Assembly (NCBI RefSeq): GCF_012927265.1
Contig: NZ_JABBGF010000001.1
Coordinates: 494,502-558,501 of the forward strand
Length of the DNA: 64,000 nt
DNA from: Chryseobacterium cheonjiense
GTDB lineage: Bacteria > Bacteroidota > Bacteroidia > Flavobacteriales > Weeksellaceae
Reading direction: 5' to 3'
Of the stretch, positions 42,900 through 52,539 are shown piece by piece (positions within the stretch are counted from its first letter, which is position 1; each line of letters opens with the position of its first letter). A program made the translations under genes and the position numbers. The notes beneath the pieces are model-generated. The model did not search any database. It saw nothing but the letters and a program-made list of their open reading frames with translations, and was not told the origin of the DNA.

Positions 42900-43826
42900 A
42901 TGCTAAGAGAATTCAAAAGACCTCAAAAACTGATGGGGAACGCTTTTGAAATCACCGTGGTAGAGAATGATGAAAAAAAAGCTGAAGATCATATCGATGC
43001 AGCCATTCATGAAATACAGAGAATCGAAAAACTTCTCACCACTTTCAGTGAAGAAAGCCAGACCAGCCTTATCAATAAAAATGCAGGCATAACTCCTGTA
43101 CAGGTAGATCTGGAAATTTTCGACCTCATTGAAAGGAGTATAAGAATTAGTGCTGTTACAGACGGGTATTTTGACATTTCCTATGGCGGAATTGATAAAA
43201 GCTTCTGGAATTTCGACTGTGAAATGAAAAAGCTTCCCCATCCTGAGCTCATTAAAGATCACCTGAAACTCGTTAATTATCAGAATATTATTCTTGATCG
43301 TAACCAACAGACCGTTTTTCTGAAAGAAAAAGGAATGCGGATCGGTTTCGGAGGAATCGGAAAAGGATATGCTGCGGAGATGGCAAAAAGGCTTCTTCAG
43401 AAAAGAGGCGTGGCTTCAGGAATTGTCAATGCTTCCGGTGATCTTACGACATGGGGAAATCAGGCGGACGGAAAACCCTGGACCATAGGAATTGCAGATC
43501 CTGACCACGCCAAACAGCCATTTTCCTATATGAATATCACCGACATGGCGGTTGCAACATCAGGAAATTACGAAAAATTCGTCATCATCAACGGAAAAAA
43601 ATACTCGCATACCATCAATCCCAAAACCGGAATGCCTGTTTCAGGCGTCAAAAGTGTTACCATTTTTTGTCCCAATGCCGAAATTGCCGATGCCATGGCA
43701 ACGCCCGTAAGTATTATGGGAATTGATGCCGCGCTCAATATGATCAATCAGATCAACCATTTGGAGTGCATCATTATAGACGATCGGGACAAAATTTATT
43801 CATCTCAAAACATTAATTTAAAATGA
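42900..43826 (+). CDS. apbE: FAD:protein FMN transferase (ApbE)
   Basis: 308 residues from the ATG at 42900; the TTG at 42891 adds only three residues. It transfers FMN from FAD to Ser/Thr of periplasmic redox proteins. The ApbE motifs are MGNAFEIT, GFGGIGKGYAAEMAKRLL, SGIVNASGDLTTWG, GIADPD, VATSGNYEKF and YSHTINPKTGMPV. No signal peptide is obvious, though the family is usually periplasmic. Its stop overlaps the DUF4266 start by 4 nt (ATGA). Confidence 0.93.
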   Translation: MLREFKRPQKLMGNAFEITVVENDEKKAEDHIDAAIHEIQRIEKLLTTFSEESQTSLINKNAGITPVQVDLEIFDLIERSIRISAVTDGYFDISYGGIDKSFWNFDCEMKKLPHPELIKDHLKLVNYQNIILDRNQQTVFLKEKGMRIGFGGIGKGYAAEMAKRLLQKRGVASGIVNASGDLTTWGNQADGKPWTIGIADPDHAKQPFSYMNITDMAVATSGNYEKFVIINGKKYSHTINPKTGMPVSGVKSVTIFCPNAEIADAMATPVSIMGIDAALNMINQINHLECIIIDDRDKIYSSQNINLK

Positions 43827-44221
43827 AAAACCTTATAAAAAATAGTCAAAAGCTTATCAAATATTTATTTGGACAGCTAAGAACTTCGTTCATAAACTTC
43901 GAAAAAACATTCGTTTTTGCTTCATTTATGTCTTCCACTCCCGCTTGTCACTCTGAGCTTGTCGAAGAGTCCGTTCAAGCCGGGCTGCGAAGATTCAGCG
44001 CTTTAAATTACAGAATGATTGCTATTCTTTCAATATTAGCAATTCCGTTTTTGAACTCCTGCACCACCGTAAAAGAGTACGAAAAAAATAAGCTCAACGA
44101 CGCCGAAATGGTACTCGGAAACAGGCCCATCGAAAAAACTGAGCTCAGCTTCCAGTCTTACAGAGAAGGCTCTTCCGGAGCAAACGCAGGAAAAGTGGGC
44201 GGCGGTTGCGGATGTAATTAA
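43823..44221 (+). CDS. DUF4266 lipoprotein with Cys-rich C-terminus and inserted repeat
   Basis: 132 residues from the ATG that overlaps the apbE stop. The conserved part begins at the in-frame ATG at 44015 (MIAILSILAIPFLNSC, lipobox Cys in LNSC). It then runs TTVKEYEKNKLNDAEMVLG and ends EGSSGANAGKVGGGCGCN. Residues about 10-60 look foreign: they include ACHSELVEES, which is the translation of an intergenic repeat. The EGSSGANA stretch resembles the ApbE acceptor pattern DGxSGAT but with Asn in the Thr position. The role is unknown; the partner genes point to an envelope redox protein. Confidence 0.82.
   Translation: MKNLIKNSQKLIKYLFGQLRTSFINFEKTFVFASFMSSTPACHSELVEESVQAGLRRFSALNYRMIAILSILAIPFLNSCTTVKEYEKNKLNDAEMVLGNRPIEKTELSFQSYREGSSGANAGKVGGGCGCN
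43942..43981. repeat. Short repeat inserted in the DUF4266 gene
   Basis: Nested inverted repeat: cgcttg ... actct-gagcttgtcga-agagt ... caagc. The word 'ctctgagcttgtcgaagagt' is a dispersed repeat seen in many bacterial genomes, as I recall. It lies in frame in the DUF4266 N-terminus. Confidence 0.65.
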
Positions 44222-44251
44222 AAGGAATTGTAAAATTTAAAGTGATCTAAA

Positions 44252-45421
44252 ATGAAAAAATTGATTATAAGTGCAGTTGCCCTTTTCGGAATTTTTAATG
44301 CAAAAGCACAGGAAAACACGAATAATGAACAGCCTAAAAAACTGACATTTGATGAAGCCAACCTGGTTTCAAGCTACTATAAACAGGACGGCAATAACTC
44401 TGCTGTTACAGGTGGCACGGGTACTGAAAAACTTACCGATATCTCCAATACCATTGATGTAACGATGGTAAAATACGATAAAAAAGACAGAAAAAACAAA
44501 TTTGGTTTCAGTGTAGGAATAGACCATTACACCTCTGCATCATCCGATATGATCGATCTGAAGGCCAATTCGTCCGCATCCCATGCAGACAATAGGATTT
44601 ATCCTGCTTTAAGCTGGAGCCGCGAAAATGAATCCAAAGGTACCACTTTGATGGCGGGAGTTTCTACCTCTTTCGAGTTTGATTATCAGTCTTATGGTGC
44701 CAATATCGGCTTTTCACAGAAAACAGCAAACCGAATGGGAGAGTTTACGGCAAAATTCCAGGCTTATCTGGATCAGGTAAAGCTTATTGCTCCTATCGAA
44801 TTAAGAGCCAATGAAAATTACGGGACAAGTGGCAGAAACACTTTTGCGCTTTCTCTGGCATATTCTCAGATTATCAATCAGAATTTCCAGATCGAGATTC
44901 TGGGAGATGCCGTTCAGCAGACAGGCTATTTAAGCCTGCCATTTCACAGGGTGTATTTTAATGATAATTCGGTGCATCAGGAAACACTGCCGGATAAAAG
45001 GTTTAAAATTCCTGTAGGTTTGAGAGCTAATTATTTCCTGGGAGATAAAGTAATTCTAAGAGCTTACTACAGGTATTACACTGACGACTGGGGATTAAAA
45101 TCCAACACATTCAGCCTGGAAACACCGGTGAAGATTTCACCTTTTGTTTCGGTAAGTCCGTTTTACAGGTATTATTCCCAAACTGCAACAAAATATTTTG
45201 CACCTTACCAGCAGCATACGGCTTTCGATGATTTCTATACGAGTAATTATGATCTGTCAAAATTCGACAGCCATTTTTACGGGGCCGGGATCCGCATCAG
45301 TCCGAAAAACGGATTATTCGGTGTGGAACGGCTGAACATGATGGAAATAAGATATGGGCATTATACAAAATCGGTAGGTATGAAATCTGATATTATTTCC
45401 TTAAATTTAAGGTTCAGATAA
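44252..45421 (+). CDS. DUF3570 outer-membrane beta-barrel-like protein
   Basis: 389 residues. The signal peptide ends FNAKAQ. The rest is a repeated amphipathic strand pattern (KFGFSVGIDHYTSASSDMI, YSQTATKYFAPYQQHT) and ends LNLRFR with a C-terminal aromatic/Arg. It matches DUF3570, a protein regularly found with ApbE, thioredoxin and DUF4266. It probably spans the outer membrane. It follows the DUF4266 gene by 30 nt. Confidence 0.87.
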   Translation: MKKLIISAVALFGIFNAKAQENTNNEQPKKLTFDEANLVSSYYKQDGNNSAVTGGTGTEKLTDISNTIDVTMVKYDKKDRKNKFGFSVGIDHYTSASSDMIDLKANSSASHADNRIYPALSWSRENESKGTTLMAGVSTSFEFDYQSYGANIGFSQKTANRMGEFTAKFQAYLDQVKLIAPIELRANENYGTSGRNTFALSLAYSQIINQNFQIEILGDAVQQTGYLSLPFHRVYFNDNSVHQETLPDKRFKIPVGLRANYFLGDKVILRAYYRYYTDDWGLKSNTFSLETPVKISPFVSVSPFYRYYSQTATKYFAPYQQHTAFDDFYTSNYDLSKFDSHFYGAGIRISPKNGLFGVERLNMMEIRYGHYTKSVGMKSDIISLNLRFR

Positions 45422-45427
45422 TAACCT

Positions 45428-46198
45428 ATGAAACCACCACTTATCACAATTTTTTCTGCTTTGATCTTTTCTTATTCTTTGAACGGACAGATCAAAGCAG
45501 ATTCTTCCGCATCCGCTGAACAATTTAAATATCAGGACAGAGCCTATCAGCCAAGCTATAAAAAGCTCATCGTTCCGGCCGTTTTTATTGGGTATGCAAG
45601 CATAAGCCTTACTTCTGATGCCTTGAAAAACCTTAACCGATCTACCAAATATGAAATCGGGGAGCATCAGCCGCGACATATTAAGCTGGATAACTACACC
45701 CAATATCTTCCGGCAGTAATGGTGTACGGATACAATCTTGCCGGAATTAAAGGAAAACATAATTTTAAAGACCGGACAATCATCTACGGGACTTCACAAG
45801 TAATTTCCGCAGCTTTCGTTCTTCCTCTGAAACATCTGGTGAAAGAAGAACGGCCGGATGGCTCCAATCATCTTTCATTTCCTTCCGGACATACAACGGC
45901 CGCTTTTTCATCGGCTCATTTCCTTTTCAGGGAATATAAAGACGAACATTTCTGGCTGTCTCTTTCCGGTTATCCGATTGCAATTTTTACAGGAGTTTAC
46001 AGAACGCTCAATGACAAGCACTGGGTGGGCGATGTTGTGGCTGGCGCAGGATTCGGGATTTTAAGTACAGAATTGGCCTACTGGCTGTTTCCGAGAATAA
46101 GTACATTATTTAATAAAAAAGATTCTAAAAGTTTTACCATGATTTATCCGGTTGCGGATGGTAAAAATTTTGGGGCAGGAATGGTTTTAAACTTTTAA
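45428..46198 (+). CDS. PAP2 family phosphatase
   Basis: 256 residues. A signal peptide precedes the PAP2 motifs: KxxxxxxRP (VKEERPDG), PSGH (FPSGHTTAAFSSA) and the catalytic SRxxxxxHxxxD-like (GVYRTLNDKHWVGDVVAGA). It dephosphorylates lipid phosphates or pyrophosphates at the membrane. It starts 6 nt after the DUF3570 gene and thus belongs to the same transcript. Its connection to the redox genes is unclear. Confidence 0.88.
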   Translation: MKPPLITIFSALIFSYSLNGQIKADSSASAEQFKYQDRAYQPSYKKLIVPAVFIGYASISLTSDALKNLNRSTKYEIGEHQPRHIKLDNYTQYLPAVMVYGYNLAGIKGKHNFKDRTIIYGTSQVISAAFVLPLKHLVKEERPDGSNHLSFPSGHTTAAFSSAHFLFREYKDEHFWLSLSGYPIAIFTGVYRTLNDKHWVGDVVAGAGFGILSTELAYWLFPRISTLFNKKDSKSFTMIYPVADGKNFGAGMVLNF

Positions 46199-46200
46199 TT

Positions 46201-46896
46201 ATGCATCATCTTTTAGAAAAACATTACGTAAACAGAGTAGGGTGGCTTCGTGCAGCGGTTTTGGGAGCCAATGACGGATTACTCTCCACCACCAGTATCG
46301 TTATTGGAGTTGCAGCAGCATCGCCGGAAAGAAATACCATTATTCTGGCTGCTCTTGCCGGAATGATTGCCGGCGCGATGTCTATGGCAGCAGGAGAATA
46401 TGTTTCCGTAAGTTCGCAGGAAGACACCGAAAAAGCAGATCTTCTGAGGGAAAAGCGCGAACTTGAAGAAATGCCGGAAATCGAACTCCAGGAACTTGCT
46501 AAAATCTATGAAAAACGTGGTGTAAGTAAAGAAACAGCTTTGCGCGTGGCCACCGAACTTACGGAACATGATGCTTTAGCAGCACACGCTCACGATGAAT
46601 TGGGAATCAATGAAATTACGCAGGCCAAACCGTTACAGGCAGCCATCGCTTCTTTCGGTTCTTTTGCGTTGGGTGCTTTGCTTCCTTTTATTGTTTCGCT
46701 GGTGGCACCCATCAAAGAGATGGTGTATTTCCAATACGGATTTTCAATTGTTTTTCTGATGATCCTTGGTGCTATTTCTGCCAGGACCGGAGGCTCAAAG
46801 ACCGGTATTGCAATCCTTAGAATATGTTTCTGGGGAACTGTGGCGATGGGTGTTACAGCATTGATTGGGCATCTTTTTGGAGTAAGTGTTTCTTAA
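46201..46896 (+). CDS. VIT-family (CCC1/VIT1-like) iron/manganese transporter
   Basis: 231 residues, five predicted membrane helices. The hallmark GANDGLLSTTSIVIGVAAA and MIAGAMSMAAGEYVSVSSQ contain the metal-binding residues of the VIT fold. A cytoplasmic loop rich in Glu (EREL...EEMPEIELQELAKIY) matches the metal-binding loop. It exports Fe2+/Mn2+ from the cytoplasm. It lies 2 nt after the PAP2 gene. It supports a metal-redox role for the operon and faces an RND efflux operon. Confidence 0.92.
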   Translation: MHHLLEKHYVNRVGWLRAAVLGANDGLLSTTSIVIGVAAASPERNTIILAALAGMIAGAMSMAAGEYVSVSSQEDTEKADLLREKRELEEMPEIELQELAKIYEKRGVSKETALRVATELTEHDALAAHAHDELGINEITQAKPLQAAIASFGSFALGALLPFIVSLVAPIKEMVYFQYGFSIVFLMILGAISARTGGSKTGIAILRICFWGTVAMGVTALIGHLFGVSVS

Positions 46897-46905
46897 TTAT
46901 AAAAA

Positions 46906-46932
46906 AAAAGAGCTGTTTCAAACAGCTCTTTT
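46906..46932. terminator. Bidirectional terminator between the redox and efflux operons
   Basis: aaaagagctgt / acagctctttt stem with loop ttcaa and A/T runs on both sides, between the convergent stops at 46896 and 46937. Confidence 0.8.
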
Positions 46933-46936
46933 ATCA

Positions 46937-48088
46937 TTATTCTGCTTTGTTCTTCAGCAGCATCAGAAGACTGTAAGCTCCTTTCTGTACTATTCTTTTA
47001 TTTTTAAAATGATCTGCCTTTACCACTTCGGTAAAATGGTCATCCGATATTCCTGTATTAATGGGAATCATTTTGTATTTTTTATTTCCGAGATCTTCAA
47101 AAACATAGTTTTTATTCTCAAAAGAAATTACGGATTCATTAGGCAGAGAAAGTGTGTAGAGGCTGCTTACGGTAACTTCCGCATTGATGTACATTCCTTT
47201 CATGAATTCAGGATTTGGGGCAGAAAGCTTTGCTACTGCGATTGACGAGCCTCCGTCTTCGATATTCGGAACGATACTTACAATTTTTGCGTTGGCTTTT
47301 TTATCGGGGTTTTGGTTGTTGTAAACCAGAATTTCCTGTCCGTTTTTTATATCATTCACATCATTTTCAAAAACTTTTAATTCAAGCAGTAAGCCGGCAG
47401 GATTGATGAGTTCAAATAACGTATCCGAAGGATTGATATATTGTCCGTTATTCACAAGGATTTTGCTTACAAAACCACTGAACGGTGCATAAATATTGAT
47501 TCTGCTCCTGATATTTGATGAAGTTAATCCCTGAGCATTAATTCCGATGATTTTCAGCTTCTGTTCAAGACCTTTTAATGTAGCGGCAAAGGTTGTGTAT
47601 TCTGCCTGGGCGGTTTGGAGTGTTTTGTCGCTGCTTGCTTTGCTGGCATTCAGTTCTTTTTGCCGGGTAAAGTTCAGTCTTGCGGATTCGAGCTGTGCTC
47701 TGGTCACAAGATAATCCTGCTGAAGCTGAATGAATTGGGGATCTTCCACTATGGCAAGAACCTGCCCTTTGCTGAAACGGCTCCCGCTGATTACGTTGAT
47801 CGATTTGATATGCCCGCCCATAATGCTGGAGACGGAACTGATGTGGGAGGGCGCTATTTCCACTTTACCATTCAGCAGGATGAGCTTCTGCATAGTTTTC
47901 TCCTGAACGGTAGTCGTTGTTACACCGACGGACCGGATCTGCTGATCGGATAGCTGTACAATATTATGTTCTTCCTCTTTGAATTTTGTGTTTTCATACA
48001 CTGTTTTTTCTTCATCCTTTTTTCCGGAACATGAAGATAAGGCCAGGATTGTACTTGCACTGAAGATTATGATATATTTTAAGTTCAT
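46937..48088 (-). CDS. RND efflux periplasmic adaptor, lipoprotein (CusB/CzcB-like)
   Basis: 383 residues. The lipobox ILALSSC makes Cys20 the lipidation site. The adaptor layout is HlyD-like: a beta-barrel/lipoyl half (VISGSRFSKGQVLAIVEDPQ), a hairpin of coiled coils (about 130-185), the second lipoyl half (RINIYAPFSGFVSKILVN) and a C-terminal membrane-proximal domain. It links the pump to the outer-membrane channel. It is the last gene of the operon RND, TolC-like, adaptor, 6 nt after the TolC-like stop. Confidence 0.92.
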   Translation of the reverse strand: MNLKYIIIFSASTILALSSCSGKKDEEKTVYENTKFKEEEHNIVQLSDQQIRSVGVTTTTVQEKTMQKLILLNGKVEIAPSHISSVSSIMGGHIKSINVISGSRFSKGQVLAIVEDPQFIQLQQDYLVTRAQLESARLNFTRQKELNASKASSDKTLQTAQAEYTTFAATLKGLEQKLKIIGINAQGLTSSNIRSRINIYAPFSGFVSKILVNNGQYINPSDTLFELINPAGLLLELKVFENDVNDIKNGQEILVYNNQNPDKKANAKIVSIVPNIEDGGSSIAVAKLSAPNPEFMKGMYINAEVTVSSLYTLSLPNESVISFENKNYVFEDLGNKKYKMIPINTGISDDHFTEVVKADHFKNKRIVQKGAYSLLMLLKNKAE

Positions 48089-48094
48089 TTTGTT

Positions 48095-49303
48095 TTATTT
48101 TAATAATAAAAAATTAAGCTCGGATGCGATCCCGTTTAGTTTTTCGATACTATCGATGTAATCAACCTTTATTTTAACCGCCTGATTGGTAAGAATGACC
48201 CAGTCCAGGTAATCGATTTCTCCGGCTTCCATTTGTCTTTGGGCTGTTTTTAATATTGTTTCCGACTTAGGAAGCTGTTTTTGCTCATAATTTTCAACAA
48301 TTTTCATCTGGTTGGTATACGTATTCATTTGCTGGGCAAGCCTGGTTTTAAGTTCAATTTCTTTTCTCTGATATTGATTTTCAGAAATCGCCACTTTTGC
48401 TTTCGCCGCTTTTGTCAGCATTCTCTGTCCTTTTGTAAACAGGGGAATTCCCACCCCGATCTGAATGGTATTAAAACGGTTGCTATTGACGTTTTTCATG
48501 CTTTGGTTGGTATATCCCACCAAAAGATCAGGTAAAAGCCTGGATTTTTCGAACTGTGCTTCAGCCTCGCTGATGGTAATCTGCTGATTGAGATATTCCA
48601 GTTCAGGGTGTTGCCGGATCATTTCTTTTGAAACCTGCAGATCAATATCCATAGTAGGCTTATCGGAAACCGGCTGGTATTGTTCTTCAGACTGTAAGAG
48701 TAACTGCAGCTGAAGTTTTGCGGTATTCAGATCATTTTCAAGCATATTCAATTGGATTTCCGCCTGTTGCTTCTGAATCTCTGCAGTAGATTCTTCCAGA
48801 ATATTGGTTTCGCCTTTTTTCAGTCTCAGCGCTGCTTTATCTGCGAAATTATTATACAGTCCGCCGATATAGACAATTACTTTTTTCTTTTCCTGAAGGG
48901 TAAGAATTCTGTAGAAAACGTCAGCAATTTCCTTTTTAAGCTGAGCTTTCGTAAGCTTTTGGTTAATGATGCTGGCAGTCCATTCTGCATTCAGCAACTG
49001 TTTTCTCTTAGTATAAACTGTAGGAAAGTTAAAACGCTGTGAAATAGAGAAGGAATTATCCGTTTCCACACCGTTCATCTGCCCGATCTGCGTATTGAGC
49101 TCTGTCTGTGGGATGTCCAGATAGCTTTCTTTTAATTTTTCCTGATATTCGGAAAGTAATCTGGAGTTTTTTAAAGCACCGTTCTGCTGAAAAGCTTTTT
49201 CCAAAGCCTGTTCATAGGTAATATTTTCCTGAGCGCTTAGTATTCCCGAGATAATTAAAAATAATATCGCGGTAAATTTTTTATGATAGTTTGAAAATTT
49301 CAT
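48095..49303 (-). CDS. TolC-family outer-membrane efflux channel
   Basis: 402 residues from the ATG at 49303; an upstream in-frame extension to 49372 overlaps the RND gene and lacks a signal sequence. The signal peptide is visible (FTAILFLIISGILSAQ). Two OEP repeats follow, dominated by coiled-coil helices (AALRLKKGETNILEESTAEIQ), with ITYEQALEKAFQQNGALKN at the start. It forms the outer duct of the tripartite pump. Confidence 0.92.
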   Translation of the reverse strand: MKFSNYHKKFTAILFLIISGILSAQENITYEQALEKAFQQNGALKNSRLLSEYQEKLKESYLDIPQTELNTQIGQMNGVETDNSFSISQRFNFPTVYTKRKQLLNAEWTASIINQKLTKAQLKKEIADVFYRILTLQEKKKVIVYIGGLYNNFADKAALRLKKGETNILEESTAEIQKQQAEIQLNMLENDLNTAKLQLQLLLQSEEQYQPVSDKPTMDIDLQVSKEMIRQHPELEYLNQQITISEAEAQFEKSRLLPDLLVGYTNQSMKNVNSNRFNTIQIGVGIPLFTKGQRMLTKAAKAKVAISENQYQRKEIELKTRLAQQMNTYTNQMKIVENYEQKQLPKSETILKTAQRQMEAGEIDYLDWVILTNQAVKIKVDYIDSIEKLNGIASELNFLLLK

Positions 49304-49313
49304 ACTGATGTAA

Positions 49314-52300
49314 TTAAAATTGATGAGATGAAGATTTCTTTTTCTTTTTACCGATTTTTTCAAAGAGCACATAAAGAACCGGTAGAACGAATAAGGTGAG
49401 AAAAGTAGCCAGCATCAGACCGCCGATCACTACGGTTGCCAAAGGCCGCTGAACCTCCGCTCCGGCGCCGTTGCTAACTGCCATTGGCAAAAACCCCAAT
49501 GATGCCACAAAAGCGGTCATCAGAACCGGTCGCAGACGTATTCTTGTGCCCAAAAGCACAATCCTGCTGAGATTATTGATTCCGTCTTTTTTCAGTCGGT
49601 TAAATTCGGAAATCAGAACAATCCCGTTCAGAACGGCAACCCCGAAAAGGGCAATAAACCCGACACCGGCACTGATACTGAAAGGCATTCCCCTCAAAGC
49701 GAGAAAGTAAATGCCGCCAATGGCTGATAACGGGATTGCTGTGTAGATTAACAAACTGTGTTTTACAGATCCGAATGCGAAGAAAAGCAACAGGAAGATC
49801 ATAACCAGAGAAATGGGGACTGCAATTCCCAGCCTGGCTTTCGCTTCATTCAGGTTTTCAAAAGCACCGCCGTAAGAAATGCTGTATCCCGGAGATAATT
49901 TCAAATCTTTATCAACCTTCTGCTGAACTTCTTCTACAATACTCTGAACGTCTCTTCCACGAACATTGAAGCCCACCACAATCCTTCTCTTGGTATCTTC
50001 GCGCTGAATCTGATTCGGACTTTCCTTTAATTGTACTTTTGCCAATTGTGATAATGGAATTTGCTTTCCGCCAGGCCCCGGAATAAGTACATTCTGAATA
50101 TTGTCTACATTTTTTTTATAAAGGCTATCCATCCGTACCACCAGATCAAATCTTCTTTCTCCTTCATATAAAACGCCGGCCGTCTGCCCTGCGAAGGCCA
50201 TATTAATTACCCTGTTTATTTCTCCAACAGAAATATTGTAGCGTGAAAGTTCAGCCCGGTTATAATCGATCACAAGCTGAGGTGCGCCGACGACAGGTTC
50301 CAGATAAAGATCCTGTGCGCCGTTAACGGTTGAGATAATTCCGCCCAGCTTTTTAGCATAAGAAGCCAGGCTGTCCAAATCTTCACCATAAATTTTACAC
50401 ACGACGTCCTGCCTTGCTCCGGTCATCAGTTCATTAAACCGCATCTGCACCGGAAACTGAAAACCGGTGGTAAGACCGGGAATGACTTTTAATGCATTGC
50501 TCATTTTCTCGGACAGTTCCGGGAATGTGTGTGCAGAAGTCCATTCTTTTTTAGGCTTTAAAACAATAATCATATCCCCCGCATCCATCGGCATCGGTTC
50601 TGTAGGAATCTCAGCACTTCCGATCTTAGTGACTACTTTCTGCACTTCTGGAAATTGTTTCATTAAAATATGCGAGGCCTGAGTGGTTACTTTTTTGGTT
50701 TCTTCAATATTGCTGCCCTGCAGAATGCGCATTTCTACGGCAAAGTCTCCTTCTTCAAGGGACGGAATAAATTCTCCGCCCATTTTGGAAAGCACAAAAA
50801 CAGCTCCGGCAAACAGAATAAGTACTGTCACAATGATTGTTTTTTTAAATTTCAAAGCTTTTATTAAAAGTTTCTGATGGCCATTTTCCACTTTTGCCAT
50901 TACTTTATCAGAGACCGTATCTTTTATTTTTTTCTTCCTGCTGAGTACCAGGGCACTCATCATCGGAATGTACGTTAACGAAAGTAAAAATGCCCCGATT
51001 AACGCAAACGCCACGGTTTGCGCCATGGGCTTAAACATTTTTCCTTCAATTCCCTGTAGGGTAAAAATGGGCAGGTAAACAATAAGAATGATAATCTGTC
51101 CGAAAACCGCGCTGTTTACCATTTTCGTAGCAGATGCTGAAACCTGCTGATCCATTTCAGCTTTGGAAAGCATATTGTCTTTTCCGAAATGCTTTTTGTG
51201 GGCGAGCTGATGAAGAACGGCTTCCACGATAATGACGGCTCCATCTACAATCAACCCGAAATCCAGCGCTCCGAGGCTCATCAGATTTCCTCCGACTCCG
51301 AAAATATTCATCATGATGACCGCAAAAAGCATTGACAATGGAATAACCGATGCTACCAATAAGCCGGCCCTGAAGTTTCCGAGAAATAATACCAGAATAA
51401 AGACGACAATCAAAGCGCCCTCCATCAGGTTTGTTTTTACGGTACTGATGGTGTTATTTACCATTTTGGCTCGGTCGAGAAATGGTTCTATCACCACACC
51501 TTCCGGCAGGGATTCCTGAATTTTTTCTAATCTTTGCTTGATATTAGTGATAACTTCATTGGCATTTTCTCCTTTCAGCATTAAAACAATGGCTCCCGAC
51601 ACTTCTCCGGTATCATTGTAGGTCATCGCTCCATAGCGTGTGGCAAAGCCGATATTTACCTTAGCAACATCTTTTATACGGACAGGAATTCCTTCTTGTG
51701 TTGTAGAAACCTGAATATTTCCGATATCTTCCAGGCTGCCTAAAAGCCCTTCACTGCGGATAAATAGTACGGTCTCTCTTTTCTCAATATAAGCACCTCC
51801 CGTGTTTTGATTATTTTTTTCCAAAGCGTTGAAAACATCGTTGATGTTGATGTTAAAAGCCTGAAGCTGATTGGGATTAATTGCAATTTCATACTGTTTT
51901 AATTTGCCCCCGAAACTGCTGACATCGGCAACACCTTTTGTTCCCAGAAGCTGCCGCCGGACCACCCAATCCTGAATGGTTCTCAGTTCGGTGGCATCAT
52001 ACACGTTTTCATATCCTTTTTTAGGTCTCACCACGTACTGGAAAATTTCTCCCAGACCTGACGAAATGGGTCCTAATTCCGGCTTGCCGATACCTGCCGG
52101 AATATTTTCCTGCACCAGCTGCAGCCGTTCCTGTACTTGCTGGCGGGCCCAGTATACATTCGTATCATCGTCAAAAACGATTGTTACGAGAGACAATCCG
52201 AAACGCGAAAAGCTCCTCAATTCTGTAATTCCGTTGATATTACTGGCGGCCTGTTCAATAGGGAAGGTTACCAGCCGTTCAATATCTGCCGCCCCGTAAG

Positions 52301-52463
52301 ATGGAGCCACAGTAATTATCTGAACCTGATTATTGGTAATATCCGGCTGTGCATCAATGGGAAGCCTGGTGGTTTCATAAATTCCAAAGAGAATCAGCCC
52401 TAATGTAAAAAGAGCGATAATGAGTTTATTCTTTACAGAAAACTCAATGATTTTATTTAGCAT
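49314..52463 (-). CDS. Heavy-metal RND efflux pump (CusA/CzcA family)
   Basis: 1049 residues, the full length for an HME-RND pump, with twelve membrane helices. The helix-4 signature DFGLIVDGAVIIVE is that of metal RND pumps. FRAGLLVASVIPLSMLFAVI and GFVALFGVAVLNGIVLI-like helix 11 are present. It is a proton-driven exporter of Cu/Ag, Zn, Co or Cd from the periplasm; which metal cannot be told. It leads the pump genes in the order RND, TolC-like, adaptor, and is preceded by the small protein gene at 52540. Confidence 0.95.
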   Translation of the reverse strand: MLNKIIEFSVKNKLIIALFTLGLILFGIYETTRLPIDAQPDITNNQVQIITVAPSYGAADIERLVTFPIEQAASNINGITELRSFSRFGLSLVTIVFDDDTNVYWARQQVQERLQLVQENIPAGIGKPELGPISSGLGEIFQYVVRPKKGYENVYDATELRTIQDWVVRRQLLGTKGVADVSSFGGKLKQYEIAINPNQLQAFNININDVFNALEKNNQNTGGAYIEKRETVLFIRSEGLLGSLEDIGNIQVSTTQEGIPVRIKDVAKVNIGFATRYGAMTYNDTGEVSGAIVLMLKGENANEVITNIKQRLEKIQESLPEGVVIEPFLDRAKMVNNTISTVKTNLMEGALIVVFILVLFLGNFRAGLLVASVIPLSMLFAVIMMNIFGVGGNLMSLGALDFGLIVDGAVIIVEAVLHQLAHKKHFGKDNMLSKAEMDQQVSASATKMVNSAVFGQIIILIVYLPIFTLQGIEGKMFKPMAQTVAFALIGAFLLSLTYIPMMSALVLSRKKKIKDTVSDKVMAKVENGHQKLLIKALKFKKTIIVTVLILFAGAVFVLSKMGGEFIPSLEEGDFAVEMRILQGSNIEETKKVTTQASHILMKQFPEVQKVVTKIGSAEIPTEPMPMDAGDMIIVLKPKKEWTSAHTFPELSEKMSNALKVIPGLTTGFQFPVQMRFNELMTGARQDVVCKIYGEDLDSLASYAKKLGGIISTVNGAQDLYLEPVVGAPQLVIDYNRAELSRYNISVGEINRVINMAFAGQTAGVLYEGERRFDLVVRMDSLYKKNVDNIQNVLIPGPGGKQIPLSQLAKVQLKESPNQIQREDTKRRIVVGFNVRGRDVQSIVEEVQQKVDKDLKLSPGYSISYGGAFENLNEAKARLGIAVPISLVMIFLLLFFAFGSVKHSLLIYTAIPLSAIGGIYFLALRGMPFSISAGVGFIALFGVAVLNGIVLISEFNRLKKDGINNLSRIVLLGTRIRLRPVLMTAFVASLGFLPMAVSNGAGAEVQRPLATVVIGGLMLATFLTLFVLPVLYVLFEKIGKKKKKSSSHQF

Positions 52464-52539
52464 AAAAATTTATTAATTGAATGAAATGAAAATAGCTGCT
52501 TCGCGGAAGATCCTGAAGCATAAAATTTTAATTAAACAA

